This document shows positions 25,515 through 36,445 of a stretch of 64,000 nucleotides of DNA, one piece after another (position 1 is the first letter of the stretch; each line of letters opens with the position of its first letter). The position numbers were made by a program, and so were the translations under genes. Below the pieces are notes generated by a model, which saw nothing but the letters and a program-made list of their open reading frames with translations, was not told the DNA's origin and searched no databases. Location: the NCBI GenBank assembly GCA_034440615.1, contig JAOTOM010003963.1, positions 62,001-126,000 of the forward strand. The letters are read 5' to 3'. Source of the DNA: Ashinkailepas kermadecensis. Taxonomy: Eukaryota > Arthropoda > Thecostraca > Neolepadidae.

Positions 25515-26480
25515 ACATTGTGGCAGTCCCAGTTACAGTGGTCCGTCTGTACTGTAGCAGTCCCAGTTGCAGTCGTCCGGACGGCACTGCAGCAGTCCCA
25601 ACTGCGGTGGTTCAGACGACACTGCACCAGTCCCGGTTGTAGTGGTTCAGACCGTACTGCAGTAGTCTCAACTGCAATGTTACAGGCTATGCTGCAGCAC
25701 TACCAACTGCGGTAGTTCAGACAGCACTGCAGCAGCTCCAACTGCAATGTTGCAGACTGTACTGCAGCACTCCCAATCACGGCGGTTCGCATAGCAGCAG
25801 TTGGTGCTGCAATGTTTCTGGATGCACTGCAGCACCCCGAACTACAGTGGCACATCTGCACTGCAGCAATCCTAATTGCAGTGTCACTGACTGTAGTCCA
25901 AACTGCAGCGTTCCGAACCGTAATGCAGCAGTCGGTACTGCAGCATTTCGGACTGTACTGCAGCAGGTGGTACTACAGTGGTCAGGACTATTCTGCAGCA
26001 GTCGGTACTGCAGTGGTTAGGACTGTGCTGCAGCAGTCGGTACTGTAGCATTCCGGACTGTACTGTAGTAGAGTCGATACAGCAGTGGTCAGGACTGCAC
26101 TGCAGCAGACCGAACTAAATTGACACAGTTGCACTGCAGCAATCCTAACTGCAGTGTCACTGTCTGCACTGCAGCGCCCCAAACTGCAGCGTTCCGGACC
26201 GTACTGCAGCAGTCAGTGCTGCAGCATTAGGGGCTGTACTGCAGCAGTCGGTACTGCAGCGTTCTAGACCGTACTGTAGCAGTTAGTGCTGCGGAATTCG
26301 GGACTGTACTGACTGCAAAAGTGGGTACTGCAGTGGTTAGGACTGTGCTGCAGCAGTCGGTACTGCAGTGGTCAGGACTGCGCTGCAGCAATCGGCACTG
26401 CAGTGGTCAGGACTGTGCTGCAGCAATCGGCACTGCAGTGGTCAGGACTGTGTTGCAGCCCTCCCAACCGCGGCCGTCCG
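25515..26480. repeat. Old 35-bp minisatellite rich in CTGCAG
   Basis: The unit is built on GTGCTGCAGCAGTCGGTACT plus GCAGTGGTCAGGACT. The right end (26,330-26,450) is regular; the left half is strongly diverged but keeps the spacing. Palindromic CTGCAG recurs dozens of times. Confidence 0.9.
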
Positions 26481-28054
26481 GGCTGCAACAGTCGCCACTA
26501 CAGCACGCCCCACTTCTTACAGCGGCGAGTCGTCGAGCTGTTTGACAAATTGTTTGTATTCTCTGATTTAATTTGCGAGCAGCAGTCGTCTGGTGTTGTG
26601 CCGTCCGGGTGCTGTCGCGGGGAGGCTCGCCACCGAACCCCCCACCTCCCGCCCCCACTGCCCTGGATCGTGAAGTCGGCGCAACGGCCTCATATGTCTT
26701 CATGTGCTGTTCCGGAGACAAATTGTTGGCTTTGCCTATCCGAGTGTAAGCGTTTCCCTTTTTGCCGGCGGCGATAAGCAATTTGTCTGTCGTTTGCAGA
26801 CCGTTGTGGACCCGAGAGGACCCGGTCGGTCGTGCTGGGGTGGGCAATTGTCCGACAAACCACCACGCTCATCTCAGACCAAGTGAAGAAAGCCCCGTCA
26901 AAAACTATTAACAGATTGTGTCATGCCTGACACCATTATATTGTCAATGAAACGACATTTCTGCTGAAGTGAGAAAATCCATTTTTGAAAAAGCACATGT
27001 GCACCCAACTCTTAAGCGATTCGGGAGTAATTACAGGATGTCTGCTTCGCTTACCATGGATCCAATTTTCATCCCTCATCATCCATTCATCATGAATCCA
27101 ATCCCGTTTCATTCAGCATGACCTTATCTTCGCCAATGGCATATTCAGTGCAGGAATCGACAGCTCTTCACTCTTGGAACCCTTTTACTTTTCCACTCAA
27201 TTGGCAACAGCTGCAGAAACTGCGCCCTCTGGCAAGTCTGATGAGCACAAGCGGCAGCCTGTGGGGCAGCTGCTGCCGTCGCATGCCCGAGCCTCGCAAC
27301 GAATTTCTCGCGTTCAGCCCCGACATCGGCTTTGCCTGCTGCTCAACTCCTACGCAGATGTAAAAGTTGCAGCCTATTCGTATGCGCAGAAGTTGCGGGT
27401 CTTTATGTATGTATGAGTGTGCAGCTGTTTTGCACACTAAAGAGCTGAGCGTCAGCCGCTGGCCCAGTTGGAGTATTGCAGGACTGTTCTAATAGGTAGT
27501 TTTACGCTGTGTTCATGATTGTTGATGTGCATTATTTAATGTTATTGTATCACCGATTGTATTTCTGTAGACAATTTATAAACCAATTCTGGCTGACAAT
27601 GCCTCGCTGCTGGTACGTTAGCTTTGACTGCTCTTCCCTGGAGTCCGTAACTGCTGGATTATGTGACTACAGTAAATGCATAGATAATTATACAAATACA
27701 TAGCTCAGGCAGTTGAACTTAGGAAATGAGGGCACTCCGTACAGGCCATACGTGTTGCTAGTAAACATGAAATGAAGCATTTCTTAAAAGTCTTGCAGAT
27801 TGCTATTGAATAACACATTCCTTTGTGCAGTGTTTTTCGCTACTGCTCTTGGTCGGATATTGCTCAGCTGACTTTCCCAACTTAGTCTTGCCTTCCAGTT
27901 CTTTGGAAAGTTAATTTCTACTTCCCGGTTGGCCAGCTGCGGTGAAGTTGCTCCAGCTTGCCGTCAGTCTCTGTGTTCATTAATCCTGGTCGTTGGACGG
28001 CTAATAACAGCGTCCGATCAGATTTATTTGCATAATCAAATTTCTTGATCGGCT
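26481..28054. other. No recognised feature
   Basis: Unassigned sequence of ordinary composition. Short open frames at 27,118-27,437 have no family signature. Confidence 0.45.
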
Positions 28055-28222
28055 AGTCGCATTATAAATTCATCAGGACTGAGACTGCGAGCGGTCCGCT
28101 CCACTCAGCAGTATCCGGGTTTTTCATACCGCGCCGCGGTCGCTTGGAACATGCTACCGCCCGCCACCAGACAAGCATTGAGTCGCTCTGCATTTATAAA
28201 TGCATTGGTGCAGAGTCGCTAG
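28055..28222 (+). pseudogene. LINE ORF2 C-terminal fragment
   Basis: The frame ending at 28,222 reads QQYPGFSYRAAVAWNMLPPA and then TRQALSRSAFINALVQSR before a stop. This matches the F.YRAAVAWN.LP..R...S...F...L signature at the end of many LINE reverse transcriptase proteins (CR1/L2/Jockey-type groups). Frame and stop suggest the genuine C-terminus. Upstream is a TGA and then unrecognisable sequence, so the copy is 5'-truncated. It differs from the CR1-like copies at 1 and 13,563. Confidence 0.75.
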
Positions 28223-28382
28223 TTTTACTATTTAGATATAAGTCTGCATAAACTGTATGCTCTTGACATGTTTCTGACGCAATTTTCTTTCCCTGATGTG
28301 AGCACGCAACATTGCCTGGGTGCAGAACAAACACCACGTGGAAGCACCCTTATGCATGACTTTGACTTTGACTTCCATCCAG

Positions 28383-28680
28383 ACTGCCACCCAGCCCAGT
28401 GGCAGCCAGTCCAGCCCAACTTTGTCCCGTGCACGTGTCCCGCCCAACTTTGGCCAACTGCCACCCAGCCCAGTGGCAGCCAGTCCAGCCCAACTTTGTC
28501 CAGTGCACGTGTCCCGCCCAACTTTGGCCAACTGCCACCCAGCCCAGTGGCAGCCAGTCCAGCCCAACTTTGTCCCGTGCACGTGTCCCGCCCAACTTTG
28601 GCCAACTGCCACCCAGCCCAGTGGCAGCCAGTCCAGCCCAACTTTGTCCCGTGCACGTGTCCCGCCCAACTTTGGCCAGG
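28383..28680. repeat. 74-bp minisatellite, 4 copies
   Basis: Nearly identical units starting ACTGCCACCCAGCCCAGTGG, period 74 (28,383, 28,457, 28,531, 28,605). Each unit holds an internal near-duplicate CCCAACTTT(G). Confidence 0.97.
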
Positions 28681-28963
28681 TCACGTGTCCGGCCGGGCTG
28701 GTCTGGCTGCGGGCCGCCTTCGGAGAGTCCAGTGAAGCCAGCAGAACCGGCAGGGCGGCGCCGACGCCCCAAGATTGAAACTCTGACGTGGCCGAGCCAT
28801 TCCCCTGCGACACTGAGTGATGTTTCCTCGGGCTGTTGAAAACTTTTTGCAGAGTGAAATTATGTGTGGCATTCGTAGGTCTAAGGTCCATAAAACCGAA
28901 GCGGTTTGATTGCGTCGTCTTGATTGTATTTTGGTAACACTGTATGGTGTGTCAGCCTAGCCT

Positions 28964-29100
28964 TGGGTGTCCTGTACTGCCCAGTTCTGATGGGTGTCCT
29001 GTACCGCCCAGTTCTGATGGGTGTCCTGTACCGCCCAGTTCTGATGGGTGTCCTGTACCGCCCAGTTCTGATGGGTGTCCTGTACCGCCCAGTTCTGATG
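28964..29100. repeat. 27-bp minisatellite, 5 copies
   Basis: Unit TGGGTGTCCTGTACCGCCCA plus GTTCTGA. Only the first copy has a variant base. Confidence 0.97.
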
Positions 29101-29263
29101 ATGACCTCGATCTACCAGACCAGTGTCAACTCAGGTGTAATTCCCGCTATTTTTACTCACCCGTCATTTAGGAACAATATTCAACTTCCCGCTTCAGTCA
29201 AAGTTTCCTTGTAATAATTTATCTTGCCCGGAAGCAAAGTGGTGCCGTACAAAAGGTCAATAG

Positions 29264-29350
29264 AACACACACACACACGCACACACACACACACACACAT
29301 ACGCACACACACACACACGCACGCACGCACGCACACACACACACACACAG
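29264..29350. repeat. Imperfect (CA)n microsatellite
   Basis: CA repeats interrupted by CG steps, such as (GCAC)n. Confidence 0.97.
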
Positions 29351-29726
29351 AGAATAGCATACCGACTGAAGCTTCTTTTCCACTTCTAGGGATCATTTAA
29401 CTTCAAATGTGAAGCACTAAGAAGAGCGAGTCAAACTTGTTTTGCACGCAGTACAAAACGCATCCAAATCTGCAATTAAGCGATTAAAGTGAGGGAAATT
29501 AAGTGGGCAGATTGTAGCAATTTCGGGTCACTTAATCTCGGTCCTGGAGCTGTGCGAGCGCATGACTGTTCACCACCAAAGGGTGCCGCCATCGTGAGGT
29601 CACGAGGTCACGGTGCCATGCCGTTGACCTCTTGACCATAGCCTCGATGCCTCGAGTGCACCTGACCACGAGGAGCGGGCAGGTCTAGTCGCGTGTGGCC
29701 CGGGTGGTCCAGCAGGCTTGCTGTTG
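29351..29726. other. No recognised feature
   Basis: Unassigned. It contains GTCACGAGGTCACGGTG near 29,600 as the only short repeat. Confidence 0.45.
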
Positions 29727-30057
29727 GGCTAGCTGGGCTAGCTGGGCTAGCTGGGCTAGCTGGGCTAGCTGGGCTAGCTGGGCTAGCTGGGCTAGCTGGG
29801 CTAGCTGGGCTAGCTGGGCTAGCTGGGCTAGCTGGGCTAGCTGGGCTAGCTGGGCTAGCTGGGCTAGCTGGGCTAGCTGCTGTGGTAGCTGCTAGCTGCT
29901 GTGTCAGCTGGTGCTGTGTGGCTGGCCTGTGCTGGGCTGCTGGCTGCTGGGCTAGCTGGGCTAGCTGGGCTAGCTGGGCTAGCTGGGCTAGCTGGGCTAG
30001 CTGGGCTAGCTGGGCTAGCTGGGCTAGCTGGGCTAGCTGGGCTAGCTGGGCTAGCCG
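29727..30057. repeat. 9-bp minisatellite CTAGCTGGG in two blocks
   Basis: Block 1 at about 29,727-29,879 and block 2 at about 29,945-30,057, separated by 65 bp of diverged GCTGCTGG-like sequence. The 9-bp period leaves all frames open (Gly-Leu-Ala or Ser-Trp-Ala repeats). I do not treat these as proteins. Confidence 0.97.
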
Positions 30058-30520
30058 GATCACTGCACCACGCCGCAGCTCGCCCGCCACCCGCCGTCTG
30101 CCGTTCGCCGGCCGCCGGCCGCCGCGGCGCCTGGTGACGCGTGACGTCACGCTGCCGTGACGTCACGTCCATCAACGGCCGCCAGATCGGGCCGGGTACG
30201 GGAGTCGTTACCGAGTGGCGGAGCGCGCGCGGCGGCCCGTTCCACTCGTCGTTAGTGCCGTGTCAATAGGCGGGCATCCCTGCCCACCCGGCACGATACC
30301 TGCGCCCGGTCCGACCACCACCGGCGCCGACGGCACCCGGTCATGACACGACCCGGTCATGGCATCGTCCGATCATGACCCTTCCCAGAACTGGACTCGG
30401 CTGCGGCGTCGGCGCCGTGTGTCGCGCGCGCGCCGGGAAAGTCGCACCCTTCGTGAAGCCAGTCACGGAGGTCACCGCAGGGGCGCGGTGAGGTCGGGGG
30501 TTCAGGCAGGGAGGTGAGAG
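30058..30520. promoter_or_regulatory. CpG-rich block with CRE palindromes (possible promoter)
   Basis: Very CpG-dense, with two full CRE sites TGACGTCA at 30,142-30,149 and 30,158-30,165 (16 bp apart) and a GTGACGCGTGACG context. Three 16-bp repeats CCCGGTCATGACACGA-like lie at about 30,338-30,385. In animals this composition with paired CREs is common in housekeeping promoters, but no downstream exon is recognisable, so the call is tentative. Confidence 0.35.
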
Positions 30521-30778
30521 AAGTCGTGCCGCGTCATGCCCATCGCACTCTCAGCCTAGCTGTAGTGTTGTGGCTCGGAGGTATGCGAATCAGTTGGCGA
30601 CGCGTCGCTCCGGCGGAAATTAGATCACGTTCGTTCGAATTATGTTGTACGATCAAATATGCTCCGCACATTTGTTCTCTTCCCCTCGCTCGTAAGCATG
30701 CGTAGGTTCAATAGCATACAGATGAGCTTCACCATAAAGCGGCGAACTAGGCAGCCAGTACAGCATCTTATGCCTGCT

Positions 30779-31557
30779 CCAATCTGTCATATGTGCTCAC
30801 CGTGACTTATCTCATGGTATGTTGGCAATCTGTGATATGTGGTCACCGTGACTTATCTCATGGTATGTTGGCAATCTGTGATATGTGCTCACCGTGACTT
30901 ATCTCATGGTATGTTGGCAATCTGTGATATGTGCTCACCGTGACTTATCTCATGGTATGTTGGCAATCTGTGATATGTGCTCACCGTGACTTATCTCATG
31001 GTATGTTGGCAATCTGTGATATGTGGTCACCGTGACTTATCTCATGGTATGTTGGCAATCTGTGATATGTGGTAACGGTTACCTGGGTCATGTTATGTTG
31101 GCAATCTGTGACATATGGTAACGGTGACTTTGCGCTATGACACCTTTTGCAATCTGTGATATGTGGTCACGGTGACTTGAGTTATGACATATTGGCAATC
31201 TGTGATATGTGGTAGCGGTGACCTGGGTCATGTTATGTTGGCAATCTGTGACATGTGGTCACGGTGACTTGCGCTATGACACCTTTGCAATCTGTGATAT
31301 GTGGTCGCGAAAACTCGGGCCATGATGTGTTCGCAATCTATGATGTGTGATTGTGGCGACTTGGGTCATGACATTTTGGCATTCTGTGATATGTTGTCGC
31401 GATGGCTTATCTCATGACATATTGGCGATCTGTGATATGTTGTCGAGATGATTGGGTTATGACATGTTGGCAATTTGTTATATGTGGTCGTGGTGTCTTG
31501 GGTTATGACATATTGGCAACCTGTGACATGTGGTCGTGGTGTCTTGGACCATGACAT
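30779..31557. repeat. 46-bp minisatellite
   Basis: Units contain TTGGCAATCTGTGATATGTG and CACCGTGACTTATCTCATGG. The first six units are almost identical; units after 31,060 drift and vary in length. About 16 copies. Confidence 0.95.
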
Positions 31558-32189
31558 GCTGAAGTCACAATTGCGTTGCTCAGAACCTGAGCAATGACTG
31601 GCATCCGCATGGCCGGTGATGGTTTTCGCCTGAGCCACCTCAAATCTCATGCTCGCGATCGCTTCAGCGAAATGCACAAGGACACCATCTCTATAAGCTA
31701 TGGGAAATGAGGGGCCATATTGCTTGCGCCATATAGGCACAAATTGCTATCAGAATCAGCTAGATTGACGTCATTTTGACAGCGCCGACTATTGTTTGGA
31801 GAGAGTTTGACAGCTACTCCATTGATTGTCATGGTTAAGGAATGTCGTCGATAGTGGATGAAAGTCTCTTGAATCTCTGATCATACGTGTGCGCCTGCTT
31901 TACATCTGTGGAATGTCCGAACGATGGTCGACCTGATGAGCAGGAAAAATGCGAGTCAAAAAGCAAATTCACCAGCATTTACGGTGCTCCAGGTAGCACA
32001 AAATGAAGCTAAGTATTCAATTTCTATGATATCTTTTCATGATGATGTCCTATGATGTTTATGTTCCTTTGATGACACGCTGATTCAGGTTTGGGTGAAA
32101 TGGCGGCAGTGACAGGCCTGGGTCAAAGGCTTAGCTCCCACTATCCGAGGGGTGAGTGAGGAGGTGGAGATCCGGTACACACTAACCAT
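31558..32189. other. No recognised feature
   Basis: Unassigned single-copy-looking sequence. Confidence 0.45.
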
Positions 32190-32425
32190 ATCTAAGCTAC
32201 TTAAAACACTAGCTATGTTTAAGGTACTTTACATACTAGCCACGTCCAAGGTACTTCAAGCATGCCGAATGTGCTTTAAACACTAGCCATGTCTAAGGTA
32301 CTTTGTGCACTAGCCATGTCTTAGGTGCTTTAAACACTAGCCATGTCTATGACACTTTAAACACTAGCCATGTCCAAGGTGCTTTACACACTAGCTACGT
32401 CCATGGTACTTTACACCCTAGCCAT
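32190..32425. repeat. 27-bp minisatellite, about 9 copies
   Basis: Unit AAACACTAGCCATGTCTAAG plus GTACTTT, with moderate divergence. Confidence 0.92.
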
Positions 32426-32457
32426 ATCTGAGAGCATATGCGCATGCTGTGTCGTCA

Positions 32458-32672
32458 GTGTGGTACAGAGGCGCAGCCAAGAGGGGCCGGGGCCCGGGCT
32501 CCCCGTAACCAAAAAGTGAACTAAATCAGCAATACATTTTGGGATTTATACCACGAAAAATGAGGAAAAAAATGTTGGTTCGTTTCATGCGCCTTGAACG
32601 GTTTCGTTCAGGTTACATTTTTCGCGGATCGGGTGCCCTTAATAAAATCCTGGCTGCGCCCCTGGTGTTGTA
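32458..32672. mobile_element. hAT-like MITE, 199 bp, with 8-bp target duplication
   Basis: The terminal inverted repeats are CAGAGGCGCAGCCAAGA (from 32,466) and TCCTGGCTGCGCCCCTG (to 32,664). They match the CAGGGGCGCAGCCAGGA type seen at ends of many animal hAT elements. Flanking direct repeats of 8 bp, GTGTGGTA (32,458-32,465) and GTGTTGTA (32,665-32,672), differ by one base. Eight-bp duplications are the hAT hallmark. There is no coding capacity, so it depends on a transposase from elsewhere. Confidence 0.78.
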
Positions 32673-33895
32673 GCATTAGATCTACTTTCATTTGTTCTTA
32701 TTATGGTTTGATGTAGATATCTTTTTGGAGTGCATTTTCCCGCTTAACCTGTAACATAGACATGAGGCAGAGAAAGCCAACTGTGACGGATTTGTTGAAA
32801 CAAACATTCCTGGATGAGAATACATCTTCTTTATATTTCCCTCTCCAACTTCAAATTTTTTACGGAGCAAGTTGCCTTCCAACCTCAAAATCTGTTCCCA
32901 CACTTCATCCTACTGAACACTAATGCACATTGCATCGATGCATGTTGAACAGGTTTTTGATATTAACTCACCTGGTATATACCAAAAACTCGAAATGTGT
33001 GAACGCCCCCAAAAAAGAAGCTCAAGTGGCATTCAAGTCACACAACATGCCAGGTGAGAAAGCCGCGGCTCTAAATTAAAGAACCTTAGGTGCACAGGTT
33101 GTTCACATTTGGCTGCTGATTTGAGTGTGGCGGTAACACGAGCGCAGTTGTTGCGGTGGTGGTGGTTGTGCCGGACAATAGTGGATGGCGCTGCGGGGCG
33201 CTGCTTGAGTGGCACGTGACGCCGACCGAACAAATGCGGTGTTTGCGTGTTCCGGAGCGTTCGATTGTGGCGTTGGTCGTTACGCGGAGCTGGGTCAGCG
33301 GTGAGTGCGGCACCGGTTAGTCGAGTGTGACGGCTGCCGGGGGCACGGCTGCGCAGCGACTGAGGTCTTGATTAGCGCCCTGTTTGAGCTTGGCCTGAAT
33401 GGCGGTCGCGTCGTTGGCATTGTTGGCGTTGATTGAGCAGCGATGGTCTTCGTCCATGGCTCGGATCAATACAGGTCAGGTTGTAACAGGTCAGGTCGTA
33501 AGAAGCCATTGAAGAACATAATCGAGGCAGAGAGAAAGAGGTCGGAGAATCTGCAACTGAATTATCAAACTCCAATGCTTAGTGATTATACTTCCCATCA
33601 CCAGGCCTAAAGAATAATGCCTACAGCGACATACTACTTCTAAATATTTTGCCATTGGAGCGCATGCCACAAAGCGCTGGTTTTGCACTTGTTGTTAATG
33701 AAATTTACGGAACGAAATTTCGGTGGGAGAGGTTGTGGCAGGTACATACCCTCGGATTGAAGGCTAGTGAAACCCGCTCGGTAGGCGAATGTCAAAATAT
33801 GGACCGGCAGAAGAAAACAAAACATAATTGAAAGAAAAAAACAACACAAGCGTCCCACTAAGATTATAAAAATGATTATTAAAATCCATGTACTA
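32673..33895. other. No recognised feature
   Basis: Unassigned. 33,040-33,400 is moderately GC-rich with no supported coding frame. Confidence 0.45.
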
Positions 33896-34052
33896 GCGCT
33901 GAGACTAGTATGACCTGGGGATTGAGGATATTTAATCGCTAAACAGATGCGCCGAGACTAGTGTGACCAAGGTGTCCAAGAGATGTAATCGCTAAACAGA
34001 CGCGCTGAGACTGATGTGACCCGAGGATCCGAGATATACAATCGACAAGCAT
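33896..34052. repeat. 53-bp tandem repeat, 3 copies
   Basis: Units start GCGCTGAGACTAGT and end AATCGCTAAACAGA. The third is more diverged. Confidence 0.88.
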
Positions 34053-34411
34053 TGCTACTGCTCTGGGTCTCCTCCAGTTTTGGCTCCCATCCACCTGAGT
34101 GGCAGACATTTGAACAAAATGCACATCCATGTTTGTCTTTTTTTTGTTTGGTTGGGCTGCTTTTTATTTTACTCTAGCACCATCAATTTCGGGTAGGATG
34201 ATGTGGAGGGAGGCTGCAACTATCGCAAACAATCCGTTCATAATGACCATAGGAGGAGGTTTTCATTGTACAGGTATTGCGATCGACATCGGCAGCCTCA
34301 AGACAAGCCAATGGACCGTGACGAACCCGTCCACCCTCTCCCTTTCCGCGTCAGATTCTACTCCTGGTTGCTCCGCAACGCCTGCACTCACCTGGTCTGG
34401 ACGAACCAACA
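34053..34411. other. No recognised feature
   Basis: Unassigned. Open frames here extend into the following array. Confidence 0.45.
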
Positions 34412-34648
34412 GCGTCCTGATCTCGCCGCCAGTCTCCTGGCCTCGCCGCCAGTCTCCTGACCTTGACGGCAGTCTCCTGACCTCGCCGCCAGTCTCCTGA
34501 CCTCGACGCCAGTCTTCCGACCTCGCCGCCTGTCCCCTGACCGTGCCGCCAGTCTCCTGACCTCGCCACCAGTCTCCTGACCTCGCGGACAGTCTCCTGA
34601 TCTCGCCGACAGTCTCTCGATCTCGCCGACCGTCTCCTGACCTCGCCG
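34412..34648. repeat. 20-bp minisatellite
   Basis: Unit CTCGCCGCCAGTCTCCTGAC, about 12 copies with point variants. It is unrelated to the degenerate 20-bp family at 4,930. Confidence 0.95.
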
Positions 34649-34974
34649 CACTGTCATTGCAGTGGCACGGCTTGGTCGGTTTGGGCCAGTCGATTATCGT
34701 GAGATGTCACAGCGCGCCATGCTTGCCTCTCCCGCCAGACCACGGGGCCAGACCGCACGTAGCCCGGCCTGACCCAGCGCGTGCCACTGGCCATGCCGGA
34801 CACGGTCGGGTCACACCCCGACCAAGTCGCATCGAGCCAAACCGTGCCCTGCGGGACCCTATATCAGCCGCATCTTATCCTGCTGGATTCTATCCCGCCC
34901 CATCGTACCCTATTTCAACCCCAGCCCTTCCGCCTGCGTGGCGGAAAATGTTGCACGTGACACCCTACTGACGT
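34649..34974. other. GC-rich spacer, nothing recognised
   Basis: Composition-driven open frame only. Confidence 0.45.
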
Positions 34975-35940
34975 TTGTTTGCTTGTTTGTTTATTTATTT
35001 AACACATCACAACACACATACAAGATGGGAAATTTTGCGATTGGCACAAAAGACCAAGCTGGTCTTAAATCTAGGTGCCTCTCGCAACAGCGTCTTTAAC
35101 CAATACAACTCTTGACCACCGACACGGTGCGACAATCGCTACCCGCCCCCGCCAGCACGCCCCATCGCCACACAAAGCATGCACTCATCTGAGTGGTACC
35201 CAACACCATGCCTGCACCCGGTAGCACCTGGTTTGTTCTGAATGTTAGTTTGTTGTGTTAAAGCGTTTTGTGTTGATAAGAAACGTCTGAAATGCTAATG
35301 CAATACACGGCTCAAGGTTCTTTCTGAGACCATATCCAAAAATAAGTGTTTGTGAGATCTCCTTTTCAGTTAAATTAGTAAACATATTTGTTGTGCTTCG
35401 GAGTTTGGTGAATATAATATTTATATGGTAAGGATAAAGAGGACAGTGAAATATGAAGTGAATTGTGTCTTGTTTAAAGTGGCCACATGGGCATGATGGG
35501 TCATGTAGAGGATTGATGACAAATACGTCTGCGTTTAATTGAGTGAGGCCCACTCTAAATATTGCATGAAGCGTGTTGCCTACTTTTGTTCCTAGCGAAT
35601 AATATTGTGGTGGTATCGTGGCACCTGTGCGACCCATAATTGAACTCTTGAATTTATTGATGTTTGGTTCGTGCCTTAAATTTTCAGGAAGATTATTCCA
35701 CACCTTTGTTGTGGCCAGGAAAAACGATTTTTGGAACGAGGCGATTCTATTTCGCGGGACTGTTAGTGTAGTTGAATTTCTCAGGCGCCTTCCTGTAATG
35801 GTCTGCCGTGGTTCAGTAACTAGTTTTCTAATATAATTCGGGAGACTCATACCTGCGTGCTTGATTTTGTGAAACAAAAGAAGTTTATGAATTTCTCGCC
35901 GTGTTTTAAGCTGATCCAATCCCAATTGTCGTCATAAAAG
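34975..35940 (-). mobile_element. LINE 3' fragment with A-rich tail
   Basis: A minus-strand fragment holding the last about 225 codons of an ORF2, a 3' UTR and a tail of TAAA/CAAA repeats (34,975-35,005 on the minus strand). It is a separate LINE family from the CR1-like copies, judged by its protein and its A-rich rather than octamer tail. Upstream of 35,930 the frame is lost. Confidence 0.8.
35245..35925 (-). pseudogene. LINE ORF2 C-terminal region with Cys/His motif
   Basis: 226 codons in one frame from a TTG after an upstream TGA. It opens with a thumb-like segment (GLDQLKTRREIHKLLLFHKI), then FFLATTKVWNNLPENLR (residues about 68-84, the WN.LP signature), QYYSLGTKVGNTLHAIFRVG and LTQLNADVF, followed by CPCGHFKQDTIHFIFHCPLY (about 145-164). 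This Cys/His C-terminal motif is known from several Jockey-superfamily and Crack/Daphne-type LINEs and is thought to bind nucleic acid. The frame is intact to the stop, so it may be a recent 5'-truncated insertion. RT and endonuclease are absent. Confidence 0.85.
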
Positions 35941-36445
35941 GATCCTCGGATAATGCAATCAAATGTAGTGAAGGGAAGTTAGCTTCTAGCGGTAGTCTTA
36001 GTGTCAAATTCGGTAGCCAAATCATAGCTGCATGTGTTCCAACTTGCCAAGTCATAGCTGCATATGTTCCAGCCTGACGACCGCAGTCTGCCGCAGCACA
36101 TCACCTGGCATGACGAGTAAACCTCCTGAGCCAGCGTCTGTGTACCGATGGCTGCTCCTCGTGACTTCCGCCGGGTGTGACGGGCTATGTGCCAGGGAGT
36201 CGCTGAAGAGTTGTCGATGAGTCTGGACTGCCACGCTGCTGCTGCTGCTTTGAGCAGTCACTTTGAGCATGTTTCGGCAGCCGAGTAAGCGCCGGGCTGC
36301 CGTCCATGATTGCTGTTTGAAAATGCATTTGACAGAAGGCAGATATTCTTTCTTAGAGAGCAATTCCTTCGAATCGAGTATCCGCGGTCCAAACGAGGGT
36401 TTACGCTAAGCTATATCACTCAAACCAAAGAAAACCCGGAGCCGT
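35941..36445. other. Unassigned, with a 30-bp direct duplication
   Basis: GCCAAATCATAGCTGCATGT and GCCAAGTCATAGCTGCATAT form a two-copy repeat at 36,015-36,075. Nothing else seen. Confidence 0.5.

Noticed and set aside
29608..30175. Long Gly-Leu-Ala, Ser-Trp-Ala and Pro-Ala-Ser frames on both strands
   Set aside because: Products of the 9-bp CTAGCTGGG repeat, equally open in several frames.
31936..31960. CTGATGAGCAGGAAAAATG resembling a hammerhead core
   Set aside because: The arm between the two core boxes cannot pair and no flanking stems are present.
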